A DNA stretch of 64,000 nt from Actinomycetospora endophytica (GCF_021026375.1 NZ_JAJNDB010000008.1:124001-188000); one strand, 5' to 3'. Positions 37,290-46,598 are shown, numbered from the stretch's first letter. The notes: generated by a model from the sequence alone, not told the origin. Program-made: numbers and translations.

Positions 37290-38705
37290 ATGCCGGACCG
37301 CCTCTCGGCCCTGGACGCCTCCTTCCTCTACATGGACCAACCGACGACGCCCATGCACGTCGGCAGCGTCGCCGTCTTCCGCAAGCCCCGGGCCGGCTTC
37401 GACTACGAACGTCTCGTCGAGCTCATCAGCGGCCGGATCGGCCTGGTTCCGCGCTACCGGCAGAAGATTCGCGAGATCCCGGCCGGGATGGCCCGCCCGG
37501 TGTGGGTCGACGACACCGAGTTCGACGTGACCTACCACGTGCGCCGCTCCGCGCTCCCCGGTCCGGGCACCGACCGGGCGCTCAACGAGCTCGTCGCGCG
37601 CCTCATGTCGCGGCCGCTGGACCACACGCGGCCGCTCTGGGAGATGTACCTGGTCGACGGCCTGTCCGGCGGACGGGTCGCGATCGTCACCAAGACCCAC
37701 CAGGCGATGGTCGACGGCATCGCGTCGATCGACATCAGCCAGGTCGTGCTGGACGACTCGCCGGAGGGCCGCGACGAGCCGGTCGACGAGTGGAGCGCCC
37801 GGCCCGAACCGGCGCCGTGGAAGCTGATGCTCGACGCGATGGGCGAGGCCGTCGCGCGGCCCGGCAACGCGGTGGAGGTCGCGCGGGCGGCGGTGCGCGA
37901 CGCCACGGAGACCGTCGCGCAGGTCGCCGGCGTCGCGGGTGGGCTGCTGTCGGCGGTACGGACGGCGGTCCGGCCCGCCCCGACCAGCCCACTGAACGTC
38001 CCGATCTCCACGCAGCGCCGCTTCGCCCACGCGCGCACCGACCTGGAGGACTACCGGGCGGTGCGCCGCGCGCACGGCGGGACCATCAACGACGTCGTCC
38101 TCGCCGTCATCTCCGGGGCGATGCGCAACTGGCTGCTCTCGCGCGGCGCCTCGGTGACCCCTTCGACGACGATGCGCGCGATGGTGCCGCTCTCGGTGCG
38201 CGGCGAGGCCGAGGCGACCGGCGCGATCAACGGGGCGGGGCTGCTCGGCAACCGGATCGCGTCGTACCTGGTGGACCTGCCGGTCGGCGAGCCGAACCCG
38301 GTGCTGCGGATGCACCACGTGGCGCACGCGATGCGCGAGCACAAGCAGTCCGGGCAGTCGGTCGGCGCGAACGCGCTGGTGCAGGTGGGCGGGTTCACCC
38401 CGCCGACGCTGCACGCGCTCGGCGCCCGTGCGGCGAGCGGGCTGTCCCGGCGGCTGTTCAACGTCGTCGTCTCCAACGTGCCGGGCCCGCAGCACCCGCT
38501 CTACGCCGGCGGGGCGCGGATGCTCGAGATGTACCCGGTCGTCCCGCTGGCGAAGGGGCAGTCGCTGGCCGTCGGGCTCACCAGCTACGACGGCGGGGTG
38601 TTCTACGGGTTCAACGCCGACCGCGACGCCATGGCCGACGTCGACGAGTTCGGTGACCTCGTGGCCGAAGCGCTCGCGGAACTGGTCGCGACGGTGCCGC
38701 GATGA
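37290..38705 (+). CDS. WS/DGAT-family wax ester synthase / diacylglycerol acyltransferase
   Basis: A 471-residue acyl-CoA-dependent acyltransferase, expected to make triacylglycerol or wax ester. N-terminal LDASFLYMDQPTTPMHVGS, the active-site segment TKTHQAMVDGIASID, VTPSTTMRAMVPLSVR, and the C-terminal NVVVSNVPGPQHPLY are all family hallmarks. The catalytic HHxxxDG reads HQAMVDG: the second His, taken as the general base, is Gln. Activity may be reduced or altered. Mycobacterial Rv3234c/Rv3233c occupies this neighbourhood. The next gene (patatin) follows after 13 bases, suggesting a lipid-metabolism pair. Confidence 0.88.
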   Translation: MPDRLSALDASFLYMDQPTTPMHVGSVAVFRKPRAGFDYERLVELISGRIGLVPRYRQKIREIPAGMARPVWVDDTEFDVTYHVRRSALPGPGTDRALNELVARLMSRPLDHTRPLWEMYLVDGLSGGRVAIVTKTHQAMVDGIASIDISQVVLDDSPEGRDEPVDEWSARPEPAPWKLMLDAMGEAVARPGNAVEVARAAVRDATETVAQVAGVAGGLLSAVRTAVRPAPTSPLNVPISTQRRFAHARTDLEDYRAVRRAHGGTINDVVLAVISGAMRNWLLSRGASVTPSTTMRAMVPLSVRGEAEATGAINGAGLLGNRIASYLVDLPVGEPNPVLRMHHVAHAMREHKQSGQSVGANALVQVGGFTPPTLHALGARAASGLSRRLFNVVVSNVPGPQHPLYAGGARMLEMYPVVPLAKGQSLAVGLTSYDGGVFYGFNADRDAMADVDEFGDLVAEALAELVATVPR

Positions 38706-38718
38706 GAGGGGCAGCCGG

Positions 38719-39711
38719 GTGAGCCGCACCCCGTCCCGGCGGGCCGTCGTCCTCGGGACCGGCGGGTCGCTCGGCTACGCGTGGACCGTCGCGGCGCTCT
38801 CCACCTGGCAGCAGGCGACCGGGCTCGACGCACGCGACGCGGACGTCGTCGTCGGGACCTCCGCCGGATCCATCGTCGCGTCCGCGCTGGCCAGTGGCCT
38901 TGCCGTCGAGGACCTGGTGGATCACCTGCTCGACGCGCCGTCGCGCCCGTCGTCGAACCGGAAGCCCCGACGACGCGGCGCCCGGGGCGGGCTCCCGCCG
39001 ATGCCGCGGATCGGGCCGGGCTCGGTGCGCCTGCTCGGCCGGATCGCGCAGGCCCCGACGAAGTTCCCACCGCTCGCCGCGGCCTCGGCGCTGCTGCCGG
39101 TCGGTCGCGCGGACACCTCCGGGGTCGTGCGGCTGGTGTCGTCGTTCGCGTCGGAGACCTGGCCGGCGCCGCCGGACGGGCCGGAGCTGCGCATCGTCGC
39201 CACGGACTACGACAGCGGCGCCCGGGTGCCGTTCGGCCGGGCCGGGGCACCCCCGACGTCGCCGGCCGAGGCGGCCTCGGCGTCGTGCGCGGTGCCCGGG
39301 TGGTTCGCGCCGGTGCGGATCGCGGGGCGGCGCTACGTCGACGGCGGGGTGTGCTCGGCGACCTCGGCCGACCTGCTCCTCGGGCCGGACATGCCGCCGC
39401 TCGACGAGGCCCTGGTGCTGATCCCGCTCGCCCGGCGCGGCCGGATGCAGCTCGGCGGGGCGGGGGCGGCGGCGGACGGACTGTTCCGTGGGATCGTCGG
39501 CGGCCGCAGCGCCCGGGAGATCGGCCGGCTGCGGACCGCGGGGCTGCGCGTGACGGCGCACGCCCCCGGCCCGGAGGACCGCGCGGCGATGGGATGGAAC
39601 GTGATGGACGCCCGGAAGCAGGGCGACGTCCTCCGCACGGCGCTGCGCACGACGGCGGCCTGGTGGGCGCGCAAGGACCGGGGCCGGACGATCGGGGAAG
39701 GACACGAGTGA
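38719..39711 (+). CDS. Patatin-like phospholipase family protein
   Basis: A 330-residue lipid acyl hydrolase with the patatin Ser-Asp dyad: oxyanion loop GTGGSLG (from residue 13), nucleophile S48 in GTSAGS, and the Asp in VDGGVCS. The N-terminal third contains a basic loop (KPRRRGARGG). No signal peptide, so probably acts on membrane lipids from the cytoplasm or as a storage-lipid hydrolase beside the WS/DGAT gene. GTG 38719; the stop overlaps the next start (GTGA). Confidence 0.87.
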   Translation: MSRTPSRRAVVLGTGGSLGYAWTVAALSTWQQATGLDARDADVVVGTSAGSIVASALASGLAVEDLVDHLLDAPSRPSSNRKPRRRGARGGLPPMPRIGPGSVRLLGRIAQAPTKFPPLAAASALLPVGRADTSGVVRLVSSFASETWPAPPDGPELRIVATDYDSGARVPFGRAGAPPTSPAEAASASCAVPGWFAPVRIAGRRYVDGGVCSATSADLLLGPDMPPLDEALVLIPLARRGRMQLGGAGAAADGLFRGIVGGRSAREIGRLRTAGLRVTAHAPGPEDRAAMGWNVMDARKQGDVLRTALRTTAAWWARKDRGRTIGEGHE

Positions 39712-40226
39712 GGGTCTACGTACCGACGACCGTCGCGGGGCTGCGCGCGCTCCTGGCCGACGAGGCGCTGCAGCCGCTCTCGGGGACGGCGTTCGCGCTG
39801 ACCCCCGCGCTGCGGGAGGCCTACATCGCGGGTGACGACGAGGAGCTGGAGTACGTCGCGATGACCGAGGCGGCGCGGGCCTCGCTGCGGCTGCTCGCGA
39901 CCGATCTCGTCGAGGACCCGGACACCCCGGCCCGGCGCGCGGTCGTCGCCGCCGACGTGGACGAGGTGACCCTGCGTCCCGACCTGGACGCCGCGGTGGT
40001 GCGGGTGGCCGGCCCGATCCCGATGCCTCGGCTCGCGTCGGTGCACCTCGACGTGTCCGACGCGGTCGAGGACGTCCGCCGGGCCGCCGGGGTGATCGAC
40101 GCCGCCGACATGGGCGACGAGGACGCGGAGCTCACGCTCGGGGACGCCGAGGATCACGACCTCGCCTGGTACGGGCTCCAGGAGCTGCCGTTCGTGCTGG
40201 ACCTGGAGGTGCCTGACGGCACGTGA
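39708..40226 (+). CDS. DUF6912-type conserved actinobacterial protein
   Basis: A 172-residue acidic protein (VRVYVPTTVAGLRAL at the N-terminus, WYGLQELPFVLDLEV at the C-terminus), widespread in actinobacteria and of unknown function. It looks alpha/beta and soluble with no catalytic motif. Coupled to the patatin gene by GTGA overlap. Its TGA stop lies inside the 5' arm of hairpin B. Confidence 0.75.
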   Translation: MRVYVPTTVAGLRALLADEALQPLSGTAFALTPALREAYIAGDDEELEYVAMTEAARASLRLLATDLVEDPDTPARRAVVAADVDEVTLRPDLDAAVVRVAGPIPMPRLASVHLDVSDAVEDVRRAAGVIDAADMGDEDAELTLGDAEDHDLAWYGLQELPFVLDLEVPDGT

Positions 40227-40280
40227 GCACTAATTGACGCCAGGGCGTCAATTAGTGCTCACGAGCGCGGAGCGCACCTA
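40222..40280 (+). repeat. Hairpin repeat B (TAGGTGCGC family, one outer arm missing)
   Basis: A perfect 20-bp stem (40222-40241 with 40244-40263), CGTGAGCACTAATTGACGCC and its complement, with AG between. The 3' side continues with the conserved outer segment AGCGCGGAGCGCACCTA, but the 5' partner is absent. The outermost bases CTA (40278-40280) are the minus-strand TAG stop of the photolyase gene. Ends the convergent DUF6912 and photolyase genes. Confidence 0.8.
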
Positions 40281-41492
40281 CGCGGGCATCCCCTTCCGCC
40301 ACGCCGTGTAGCTCTGCAACCGGCCGGCGTTCGGGCGGAACAGCCACGGCCAGGGATGCACCGCGTTCGGCTGCAGCTGCGTCGAGAGCCGCCGGAAGCC
40401 GGGCACCGGCGCGAACGTCACGGCCAGCCGTCGCTCGCCCAGCTCGTCCGGGACCCGGCCGCGGTACAGCTCGACCGGCCGGCGCGTCGCCAGGTCGGCC
40501 AGCGTCTCGGCGAGGAACACCAGCCGCTTGCCCGAGAGCCGCAGCCGGCGCAGCAGCGGCTCGTCGAACACGAACACCGCCGGCACGTCGGAGTGGGCGG
40601 CCAGTGCCGGGTCGTCGTCGCCGAGCGACTCCGCCGTCAGCCACACGGCATCCACCTCGGCGGCGGGTGACGACGACGGGCCCGCGGTCGCCTCGGGATC
40701 GGGGTCGGAGCGCAGCAGCGACGGTGGCTCGATCCGCTCGGTGCGCTGCTCGGGCGGCCAGTCCTGGACGGGACAGGCCTGGTTCAGGGCACACCCGGCG
40801 CAGAGCTTCGGCGCCCGCTTCTCGACCTGGTAGCGCGAGAACCCGTACGCCTTGCCCGTCCCGGAGCCGACCGTCCACTGCCAGCCGAGCCGGTTGGCCG
40901 CCCGCGACCCGTCGAGCAGGTGGGTGAAGAACGCGTCCTCGCCGTCGCGCCAGCGGGCCCCGGCGCGCACGGTCCACTGGCTCGCGAGCCACATGCGGGT
41001 CTGGTTCACCAGCCACCCGTCGTCGTGCAGCTCGGAGACCGTGGTGTCCATGCAGGCCATGTCGCGCGGCCACGGGTCGTCCCAGAGCTCGGGCGGACGC
41101 GGCGGGTGGGCGCGCAGGTCGTCACGCAGCCGCGTCCCGACCCGCGCGTACACGTGCCGCGCGTACTCCTGCCAGGCGAGCTCGTCGCGGTACTTGGTGC
41201 GGTCGCGGGGGGCGGCGTCGGCGACGTGCTCCCACAGCGCCGGCAGCGAGAGCAGCCCGTGACGGATCCACGGCGACATCCGCGAGGCGCCGCGCCGCTC
41301 GGGCGGCCAGACCTCGTTGCGACGCCGGGCGTAGTGCGTGACGTCGAGGGCCGCGAGTGCGGCGTCCGCGGCCGTCTGCCCGCCCCGGAACGACGGCGAG
41401 GCGGCCGGGGTGTCGCAGGCGAGGTCGGCGAGGTGCTCGCCGACGAAGGCGACGGCGGCGTCGGGACCGGGGTCGGGAACGGGAAGGCGCAC
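40278..41492 (-). CDS. Cryptochrome/photolyase-family flavoprotein with apparently permuted domain order
   Basis: About 404 residues. The N-terminal part (30-225) is the helical FAD-binding domain of photolyases: SRMSPWIRHGLLSLPALW, YRDELAWQEYARHVYARV, DDGWLVNQTRMWLASQW and the FAD/DNA segment HLLDGSRAANRLGWQWTVGSGTG. The antenna domain that normally comes first is missing there. Instead residues about 282-404 read like it: AVWLTAESLGDDDPALAAH, VPAVFVFDEPLLRRL, LVFLAETLADL and a terminal SYTAWRKGM resembling the FTPFxxxW end of that domain. Between them sit C231, C234 and C241. GTG 41492 is chosen; upstream in-frame codons extend to 41558. Confidence 0.75.
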   Translation of the reverse strand: MRLPVPDPGPDAAVAFVGEHLADLACDTPAASPSFRGGQTAADAALAALDVTHYARRRNEVWPPERRGASRMSPWIRHGLLSLPALWEHVADAAPRDRTKYRDELAWQEYARHVYARVGTRLRDDLRAHPPRPPELWDDPWPRDMACMDTTVSELHDDGWLVNQTRMWLASQWTVRAGARWRDGEDAFFTHLLDGSRAANRLGWQWTVGSGTGKAYGFSRYQVEKRAPKLCAGCALNQACPVQDWPPEQRTERIEPPSLLRSDPDPEATAGPSSSPAAEVDAVWLTAESLGDDDPALAAHSDVPAVFVFDEPLLRRLRLSGKRLVFLAETLADLATRRPVELYRGRVPDELGERRLAVTFAPVPGFRRLSTQLQPNAVHPWPWLFRPNAGRLQSYTAWRKGMPA

Positions 41493-41587
41493 ATCGGGGC
41501 GTACCCCGCCCGCCCCGAGCGGACCCTCACGGTTGCCGCGGCGGCCCTCGTGGTCCACTCGGCGGGACCAGCCCCGGAGGAGGTCCC

Positions 41588-42205
41588 GTGCTCGCCCGCG
41601 CCCGCGCTCTCGCCGCCGGCCCCGACCGCCGCATCCTGGGCATCGTCGGGGGACCCGGGGCCGGGAAGTCGACGCTCGCCGACGCGCTGGGCGAGCGGCT
41701 CGACCCGCACCGGGTCGCCGTCGTCGGGATGGACGGCTGGCACCTGGCGAACTCCACCCTCGAGCGGCTCGGCCGCCTCGAGCGCAAGGGCGCGCCGGAC
41801 ACCTTCGACGCGGCCGGCTACGTCGCCTTCCTCGAGCGGTTCCGGACCGAGCGCACGACGACGATCTGGGCGCCGGAGTACCGGCGGTCCGTGGAGGAGT
41901 CGATCGGCGGCGCGCTGGAGATCGGCCCCGAGGTCACGCTGCTGGTCACCGAGGGCAACTACCTGCTGCTCGACGAGCCGCCCTGGGACCGCGTCCGCGG
42001 CCTGCTCGACGACGCCTGGTTCCTGGAGCCGGACGAGGCCACCCGGCGACAGCGCCTGATCGCCCGGCACGAGCGCGTCGGGCGCACGCACGACGAGGCC
42101 GTGGCCCGCGCCGACGGGTCGGACGCCGCCAACGCCGTCGTGATCGCCCGGACCGCCCACCGCGCCGACCGCCGCCTGACCGACGACACAGACCTCGACG
42201 ACTGA
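41588..42205 (+). CDS. P-loop nucleoside/pantothenate-kinase-like protein
   Basis: A 205-residue kinase of the uridine/pantothenate-kinase-like fold: Walker A GGPGAGKST near residue 22, MDGWHLANSTL (catalytic Asp region), TTTIWAPEYRRSVEESI and TEGNYLLLDEPPWDRVR, which are typical of the panK/uridine kinase/phosphoribulokinase group. The substrate is probably a nucleoside or sugar, not determinable here. GTG 41588 is preceded by GGAGGAGG. Divergent from the photolyase gene, convergent with rsgA with 3 bases between. Confidence 0.82.
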   Translation: MLARARALAAGPDRRILGIVGGPGAGKSTLADALGERLDPHRVAVVGMDGWHLANSTLERLGRLERKGAPDTFDAAGYVAFLERFRTERTTTIWAPEYRRSVEESIGGALEIGPEVTLLVTEGNYLLLDEPPWDRVRGLLDDAWFLEPDEATRRQRLIARHERVGRTHDEAVARADGSDAANAVVIARTAHRADRRLTDDTDLDD

Positions 42206-42208
42206 CCC

Positions 42209-43228
42209 TCACGCCTCCCAGGCCGGCGTGCGCAGCGCCGTCAGCACCCGCCGCAGCGCCTCCAACCGCCCCGCCGAGAGCGCCCCGGACTCGACCAGCG
42301 GGTCCAGCGCGCACTCCGGGTCCGCCGGCGGGCCGAGGTGGGAGCAGCCGCGCGGGCAGTCCTCGACGGCCGCCGCGAGGTCGCCGAACGCGGCCACGAC
42401 GTCGTCGGGGGAGATGTGCGCCAGCCCGAAGGAGCGGATGCCCGGGGTGTCGACGACCCAGCCTGATCCAGGGAGCGCCAGCGCCACCGCCGAGGTCGAC
42501 GTGTGCCGCCCCTTGCCGACCCCGCTGACCTCCCCGACCGCCCGCTCGGCGTCCGGCACCAGCGCGTTCACCAGCGTCGATTTCCCGACCCCGGAGTGCC
42601 CGATCAACGCCGACACCCGCCCGATGACGACCTCCCGCAGCGCGACGGGGTCCTCGTCGAGCCGCGTCACGACCACCGGCAGATCCAGCTCGGCGTAGGC
42701 GGACGAGAAGCCCGCCCCGCCGTCGTCGACCAGGTCGGCCTTCGTCAGGCACAGCACCGGCTCCAGCCCGCCCGCGTAGGCGGCGACCAGGCAGCGGTCG
42801 ACGAACCCGGTCCGCGGGGTCGGGTCGGCGAGCGCGGTGACGATCACGAGGTGGGAGGCGTTCGCGACGACGACCCGTTCGTAGGGATCGGTGTCGTCCG
42901 CGGTGCGGCGCAGGACGCTCGTGCGGTCGGCGACCCGCACGATGCGGGCGAGCGTGTCGTCGGCGCCCGAGGTGTCGCCGACGAGGTCGACGTGATCGCC
43001 GACGACGACGGGGGTGCGGCCCAGTTCGCGGGCGCGCATCGCGACGACGCGGGTGGTCGGGTCGTCCTCGGGCGCGCAGGTCCAGCGGCCGCGGTCGACG
43101 CCGACGACCATCGCGGCCCGGGCGTCGGCGTGGTCGGGACGGCGCTTGGACCGTGGCCGGGTGCCCTTCCCGGGCCGGACCCGGACGTCGCTCTCGTCGT
43201 AGCGCCCCGCCGCGCCGCCGCGGGTCAC
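42209..43228 (-). CDS. rsgA: Ribosome small-subunit-dependent GTPase A (RsgA/YjeQ)
   Basis: A late 30S assembly factor. The 339 residues have an N-terminal OB-fold ([12 protein letters not shown]), then the circularly permuted GTPase: G4 LTKADL before G1 [11 protein letters not shown]3 DTPGIRSFG, and a C-terminal zinc-binding region ([18 protein letters not shown]). Start GTG 43228 overlaps the aroA stop (GTGA), so aroA and rsgA form one operon, as in mycobacteria (Rv3227/Rv3228). Confidence 0.93.
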   Translation of the reverse strand: MTRGGAAGRYDESDVRVRPGKGTRPRSKRRPDHADARAAMVVGVDRGRWTCAPEDDPTTRVVAMRARELGRTPVVVGDHVDLVGDTSGADDTLARIVRVADRTSVLRRTADDTDPYERVVVANASHLVIVTALADPTPRTGFVDRCLVAAYAGGLEPVLCLTKADLVDDGGAGFSSAYAELDLPVVVTRLDEDPVALREVVIGRVSALIGHSGVGKSTLVNALVPDAERAVGEVSGVGKGRHTSTSAVALALPGSGWVVDTPGIRSFGLAHISPDDVVAAFGDLAAAVEDCPRGCSHLGPPADPECALDPLVESGALSAGRLEALRRVLTALRTPAWEA

Positions 43229-44574
43229 GCCGGAATCCCCACCCCGTGCACGAGGGCGGGCCAGTCGGTGGCGAAGTCCGGGAGCGTCTTGGTGGTGGCG
43301 CTGACGTCGTCGATCTCCAGGCCGGGGACGACGAGCCCGACGAGCGCGCCCGCCGTGGCCATCCGGTGGTCGGCGTAGGCGCCCCACGGCCGCGTCGGCG
43401 CGAGCGTCGAGGACGGCTCCACGACGAGCCCGTCGTCGGTCTCGGTCACGCGCGCGCCCAGGGCGGCGCCCTCGGCGGCCAGCGCGGCGAGCCGGTCGGT
43501 CTCGTGCCCGCGGATGTGCGCGACCCCGCGGAGCCGCGAGCGGGCCCCGTCGCGCGCCGCGAGCATCGCCAGCGCCGTCGCGGTGGGGGTGAGCTCCCCG
43601 ATCTCGGCGAGGTCCACGTCGACGCCCGGCAGCCGGCCGTCACCGCGCACCGTCAGGCCCGCGGCGTCGACGGTGACCGAGCCGCCGAAGGCCTCGAGGA
43701 CCTCGCGGACGGCGCCGATCGGCTGCAGGTCGGGGCTCCCCGGCGTCGACTCCGGCCAGCCGGCGACGGTGACCTCGCCGCCGGTCACGAGGGCGGCGGC
43801 CAGGTACACCGCGGCGCCGGAGAGGTCGGGCTCGACGACGAAGCGGTCGGCCGGGGTGATCGGTCCGGCCGAGACGGCCCAGCGCGAGGGGGTGGCGCCG
43901 TCGCTCTCGGAGGTCACCGTGACGCCCGCGGTGCGCAGCATCGTCACGGTCATGTCCACGTGCGGCAGCGAGGGGACGGCGCCCGGGCCGCGGTGGGTGA
44001 CCGCGAGCCCGTCGTCGTACCGGGCGCCGGAGAGCAGCAGCCCGGAGACGAATTGCGACGAGCCCGACGCGTCGACGCTCACCGCGCCGCCGGCGACCCC
44101 GCCCCGGCCGACGACGGTGAACGGCAGCCGGTCGGCGTCGGCGGGCCCGATCGCGACGCCGAGCCCGCGCAGCCCCTCGAGCACGCCGCTCATCGGGCGG
44201 GCGCGGGCGTGCGGGTCGCCGTCGAACTCGACCGGGCCGTCGGCGAGCGCGGCCGCGGGCGGCAGGAAGCGCATGACGGTGCCGGCGAGACCGCAGTCGA
44301 CCCGGCCGGCGTGCAGGTGGGTGGGAGCGGTGACGGCGACGTCGAGGGTGCCGTCGCGACCCGGGGTCACCGCGGTGTGCGCGCCGAGCGCGGTCAGGCC
44401 GTCGACCATGAGGGTCGTGTCGCGGGAGCGGGCGGCGCCCGCGACGGTGCGCATGGCGCCGTCACCGGCCAGCGCGGCCAGCAGCAGCGCGCGGTTGGTG
44501 ATGGACTTCGACCCGGGGACCGCGACGGTGCCGCGCACGGGTCCTTCGGCGACGGGCGTGCTCCAGGTGCTCAC
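43225..44574 (-). CDS. aroA: 5-enolpyruvylshikimate-3-phosphate synthase
   Basis: Sixth step of the shikimate pathway: shikimate-3-phosphate plus phosphoenolpyruvate to EPSP. The 449 residues start with [18 protein letters not shown] (substrate-binding Lys and Ser), [10 protein letters not shown] with the phosphate loop, [27 protein letters not shown], and the C-terminal [10 protein letters not shown]. Start GTG 44574. Divergent from the SRAP gene, 56 bases apart. Confidence 0.95.
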   Translation of the reverse strand: MSTWSTPVAEGPVRGTVAVPGSKSITNRALLLAALAGDGAMRTVAGAARSRDTTLMVDGLTALGAHTAVTPGRDGTLDVAVTAPTHLHAGRVDCGLAGTVMRFLPPAAALADGPVEFDGDPHARARPMSGVLEGLRGLGVAIGPADADRLPFTVVGRGGVAGGAVSVDASGSSQFVSGLLLSGARYDDGLAVTHRGPGAVPSLPHVDMTVTMLRTAGVTVTSESDGATPSRWAVSAGPITPADRFVVEPDLSGAAVYLAAALVTGGEVTVAGWPESTPGSPDLQPIGAVREVLEAFGGSVTVDAAGLTVRGDGRLPGVDVDLAEIGELTPTATALAMLAARDGARSRLRGVAHIRGHETDRLAALAAEGAALGARVTETDDGLVVEPSSTLAPTRPWGAYADHRMATAGALVGLVVPGLEIDDVSATTKTLPDFATDWPALVHGVGIPA

Positions 44575-44617
44575 GCCGCCATTCTCGCGTGTCGGGGTGG
44601 CTGTCGGTGGGCGGTGG

Positions 44618-44623
44618 CAGGAT
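44618..44623 (+). promoter_or_regulatory. -10-like box CAGGAT for a leaderless SRAP transcript
   Basis: CAGGAT lies 7 bases before ATG 44631; there is no ribosome-binding sequence. Confidence 0.4.
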
Positions 44624-44630
44624 CGGTGGC

Positions 44631-45413
44631 ATGTGCGGTCGCTACGCCCTGGCCAAGGACCCGGCCGACCTGGCCGAGGAGTTCGAGGCCCAGGACGCCA
44701 CGGACGGCGCGGTCGAGGGACCCGAATACAACGTCGCGCCGACGCTGACGGTCCCCGGTGTGGTCGACCGGCACCCCCGCGACGACTCCGGGACCCCGGA
44801 CCCGTCGACGCTCGAGCGCTCGTTGCGCGCCATGCGTTGGGGGCTCGTGCCCTCCTGGGCGAAGGACGAGTCGGTGGGCAACCGGCTCATCAACGCGCGC
44901 GCGGAGTCGCTCACCGAGAAGCCCGCGTTCCGCCGCGCGGCCGCGTCCCGGCGCTGCCTGCTGCCCGCCGACGGCTGGTACGAGTGGCTGCGCGACGGCG
45001 GGCACAAGATCCCGTACTTCATGACGTACTCGCAGTCCTCCGGCCTGGCCGGGCACCCGCTGGCGCTCGCCGGGCTGTGGGAGACCTGGCGTCCGCGCTC
45101 GGCCGAGAAGGGGACGGCGCCGCTGGTGTCGGCCACCGTGGTCACGGTCGCGTCGGCCGGCCCACTCACCGAGATCCACAACCGGATGCCGCTGGTGCTG
45201 CCGCGCGAGCGCTGGGCGGAGTGGCTGGACCCGGACCACGAGGACCCGACGAGCCTGCTCACCCCCTCCGAGGACGTGCTCGCCGCGATCGAGATGCGCC
45301 AGGTGTCCTCGAAGGTCAACAACGTGCGCAACCACGGTGCCGAGCTCGTCGAGGAGGTCCACGACCAGCCCGAGCAGCAGGGGCTCGACCTCGAGGCGGT
45401 CAACCCCTCGTGA
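44631..45413 (+). CDS. SRAP-domain (HMCES/YedK-type) abasic-site protein
   Basis: Forms a covalent thiazolidine link to abasic sites in single-stranded DNA and shields them from cleavage. The 260 residues start MCGRYAL, so C2 becomes the N-terminal nucleophile after Met removal; the partner residues are in ARAES, GWYEW (catalytic Glu) and IHNRMP (His). Length is family-typical, with an insertion around residues 45-60. Rv3226c is the mycobacterial counterpart beside aroA. The stop overlaps the next start (GTGA). Confidence 0.93.
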   Translation: MCGRYALAKDPADLAEEFEAQDATDGAVEGPEYNVAPTLTVPGVVDRHPRDDSGTPDPSTLERSLRAMRWGLVPSWAKDESVGNRLINARAESLTEKPAFRRAAASRRCLLPADGWYEWLRDGGHKIPYFMTYSQSSGLAGHPLALAGLWETWRPRSAEKGTAPLVSATVVTVASAGPLTEIHNRMPLVLPRERWAEWLDPDHEDPTSLLTPSEDVLAAIEMRQVSSKVNNVRNHGAELVEEVHDQPEQQGLDLEAVNPS

Positions 45414-46060
45414 TCGTCGGCGTCGACGAGTTCGAGGTCGAGACGCCGCACGGGCCCGCCCGGGTGGCCCTGGAGGCGTCGAACCTGACCTGCGGGCTGC
45501 TCGTGCTCGGCCACGGTGCCGGCGGGGGGATCGAGGCACCCGACCTCCTGGCCGCGGCCGGGGCAGCCGGCAGCACGATCGCCGTCGCGCGGGTCCTGCA
45601 GCCCTACCGGGTGGCGGGTCGGCGCGGTCCGGCCCCGGCGGTGCAGCTCGACGAGGCGTGGGCGGCGGTGCTGGCCGAGCTGATGCGGCGCTTCCCGGAC
45701 GTGCCGCAGGTCCACGGCGGGCGGTCGTCGGGCGCGCGGGTGGCGTGCCGGGGGGCGGTCGTGGCCTCGCCGCCGCCGGTCGGGGTCCTGGCGCTGGCGT
45801 TCCCGCTGCTCGCGCCGCCGCGCAAGGACGGCACCCGGGGAGACCGCACGCCGGAGATCGACGCGGTGGACGCGGCCGGGATCCCGGTGCTGGCGGTCTC
45901 GGGGGACCGCGACCGGTTCGGGGTGCCGCCCGAGGCGCCGCACCGCGAGGTCGTGACGGTGCGCGGGGACCACTCGCTCACGGCGAAGGGGCCGATCCGC
46001 GATGCGGTCGAGCCGTGGCTGGGAAAGCTCCTCCCGACCCCGCCCGGCCCGATCTCCTGA
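45410..46060 (+). CDS. Alpha/beta-hydrolase family protein (KANL3/Tex30 type)
   Basis: A 216-residue alpha/beta hydrolase: oxyanion region LGHGAGGG, nucleophile elbow GGRSSGARVA (GxSxG), acid Asp in AVSGDRDRFG, and catalytic His in RGDHSLTAKG. No signal peptide. Substrate unknown; the KANL3/Tex30-like group has no firmly assigned activity in bacteria. Translationally coupled to the SRAP gene. Confidence 0.85.
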   Translation: MIVGVDEFEVETPHGPARVALEASNLTCGLLVLGHGAGGGIEAPDLLAAAGAAGSTIAVARVLQPYRVAGRRGPAPAVQLDEAWAAVLAELMRRFPDVPQVHGGRSSGARVACRGAVVASPPPVGVLALAFPLLAPPRKDGTRGDRTPEIDAVDAAGIPVLAVSGDRDRFGVPPEAPHREVVTVRGDHSLTAKGPIRDAVEPWLGKLLPTPPGPIS

Positions 46061-46066
46061 GTCCGG

Positions 46067-46540
46067 TCAGCCCAGGGCCGCGGCCACCGCGTCGTGGTAC
46101 AGGTCGATCGCGATCGGCTCGTGCGAGGCGACGACCTGCGGGGCCATCCGCCCGTGCTTGGGCACCTCGGTGGTCATCGAGCGGTGGAAGAGCGTCACAC
46201 CCTCACCGGATCGCGTGAACGTGTAGGAGATCGTCGTGATGCCCTCGAAGCCGCCGGAGTGGTCGTCGGGATCGTGGGCGAGCAGGCCGACCGACCGGAA
46301 CTCGAAGCGCCACGGCCGCTCCGCGGTGACGAGCCGCCAGGTGAACCGGCACTCCAGGTCCTCGAGCTTGCCCGCCTCGCTCCAGACGTCGCCGACCTGC
46401 AGCGGCACGCTCTCGATCCCCTCGATGCCCGCGCTGCCCGGGTAGGTCTTGGGCCAGTTCCGGGGGTCGGTGACGAAGTCGTAGAGCTCCTCGGGACTCT
46501 GGCGGAACGTCGTCTCGGAGCTGGTGGCGATGATGCCCAT
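46067..46540 (-). CDS. SRPBCC-family (START-like) protein
   Basis: A 157-residue hydrophobic-ligand-binding fold: EELYDFVTDPRNWPKTYPG, then GDVWSEAG, LECRFTWRLVTAERPWRFEFRS, and a long C-terminal helix (SHEPIAIDLYHDAVAAAL). Likely binds or processes a hydrophobic molecule (polyketide cyclase/lipid-transfer type); ligand unknown. ATG 46540 follows GGGAGG. Convergent with the hydrolase gene. Confidence 0.82.
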   Translation of the reverse strand: MGIIATSSETTFRQSPEELYDFVTDPRNWPKTYPGSAGIEGIESVPLQVGDVWSEAGKLEDLECRFTWRLVTAERPWRFEFRSVGLLAHDPDDHSGGFEGITTISYTFTRSGEGVTLFHRSMTTEVPKHGRMAPQVVASHEPIAIDLYHDAVAAALG

Positions 46541-46598
46541 CGGGCCTGGTCCTCCCGTGGTCGAGGTGTCGATCTCGGGATGCCCGGTGAACGAGCGC

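Noticed and set aside
36390..38729. Minus-strand frame spanning rlmB and the acyltransferase
   Set aside because: Antisense shadow in the wrong frame to rlmB; no family motif, whereas both overlapped genes are clear.
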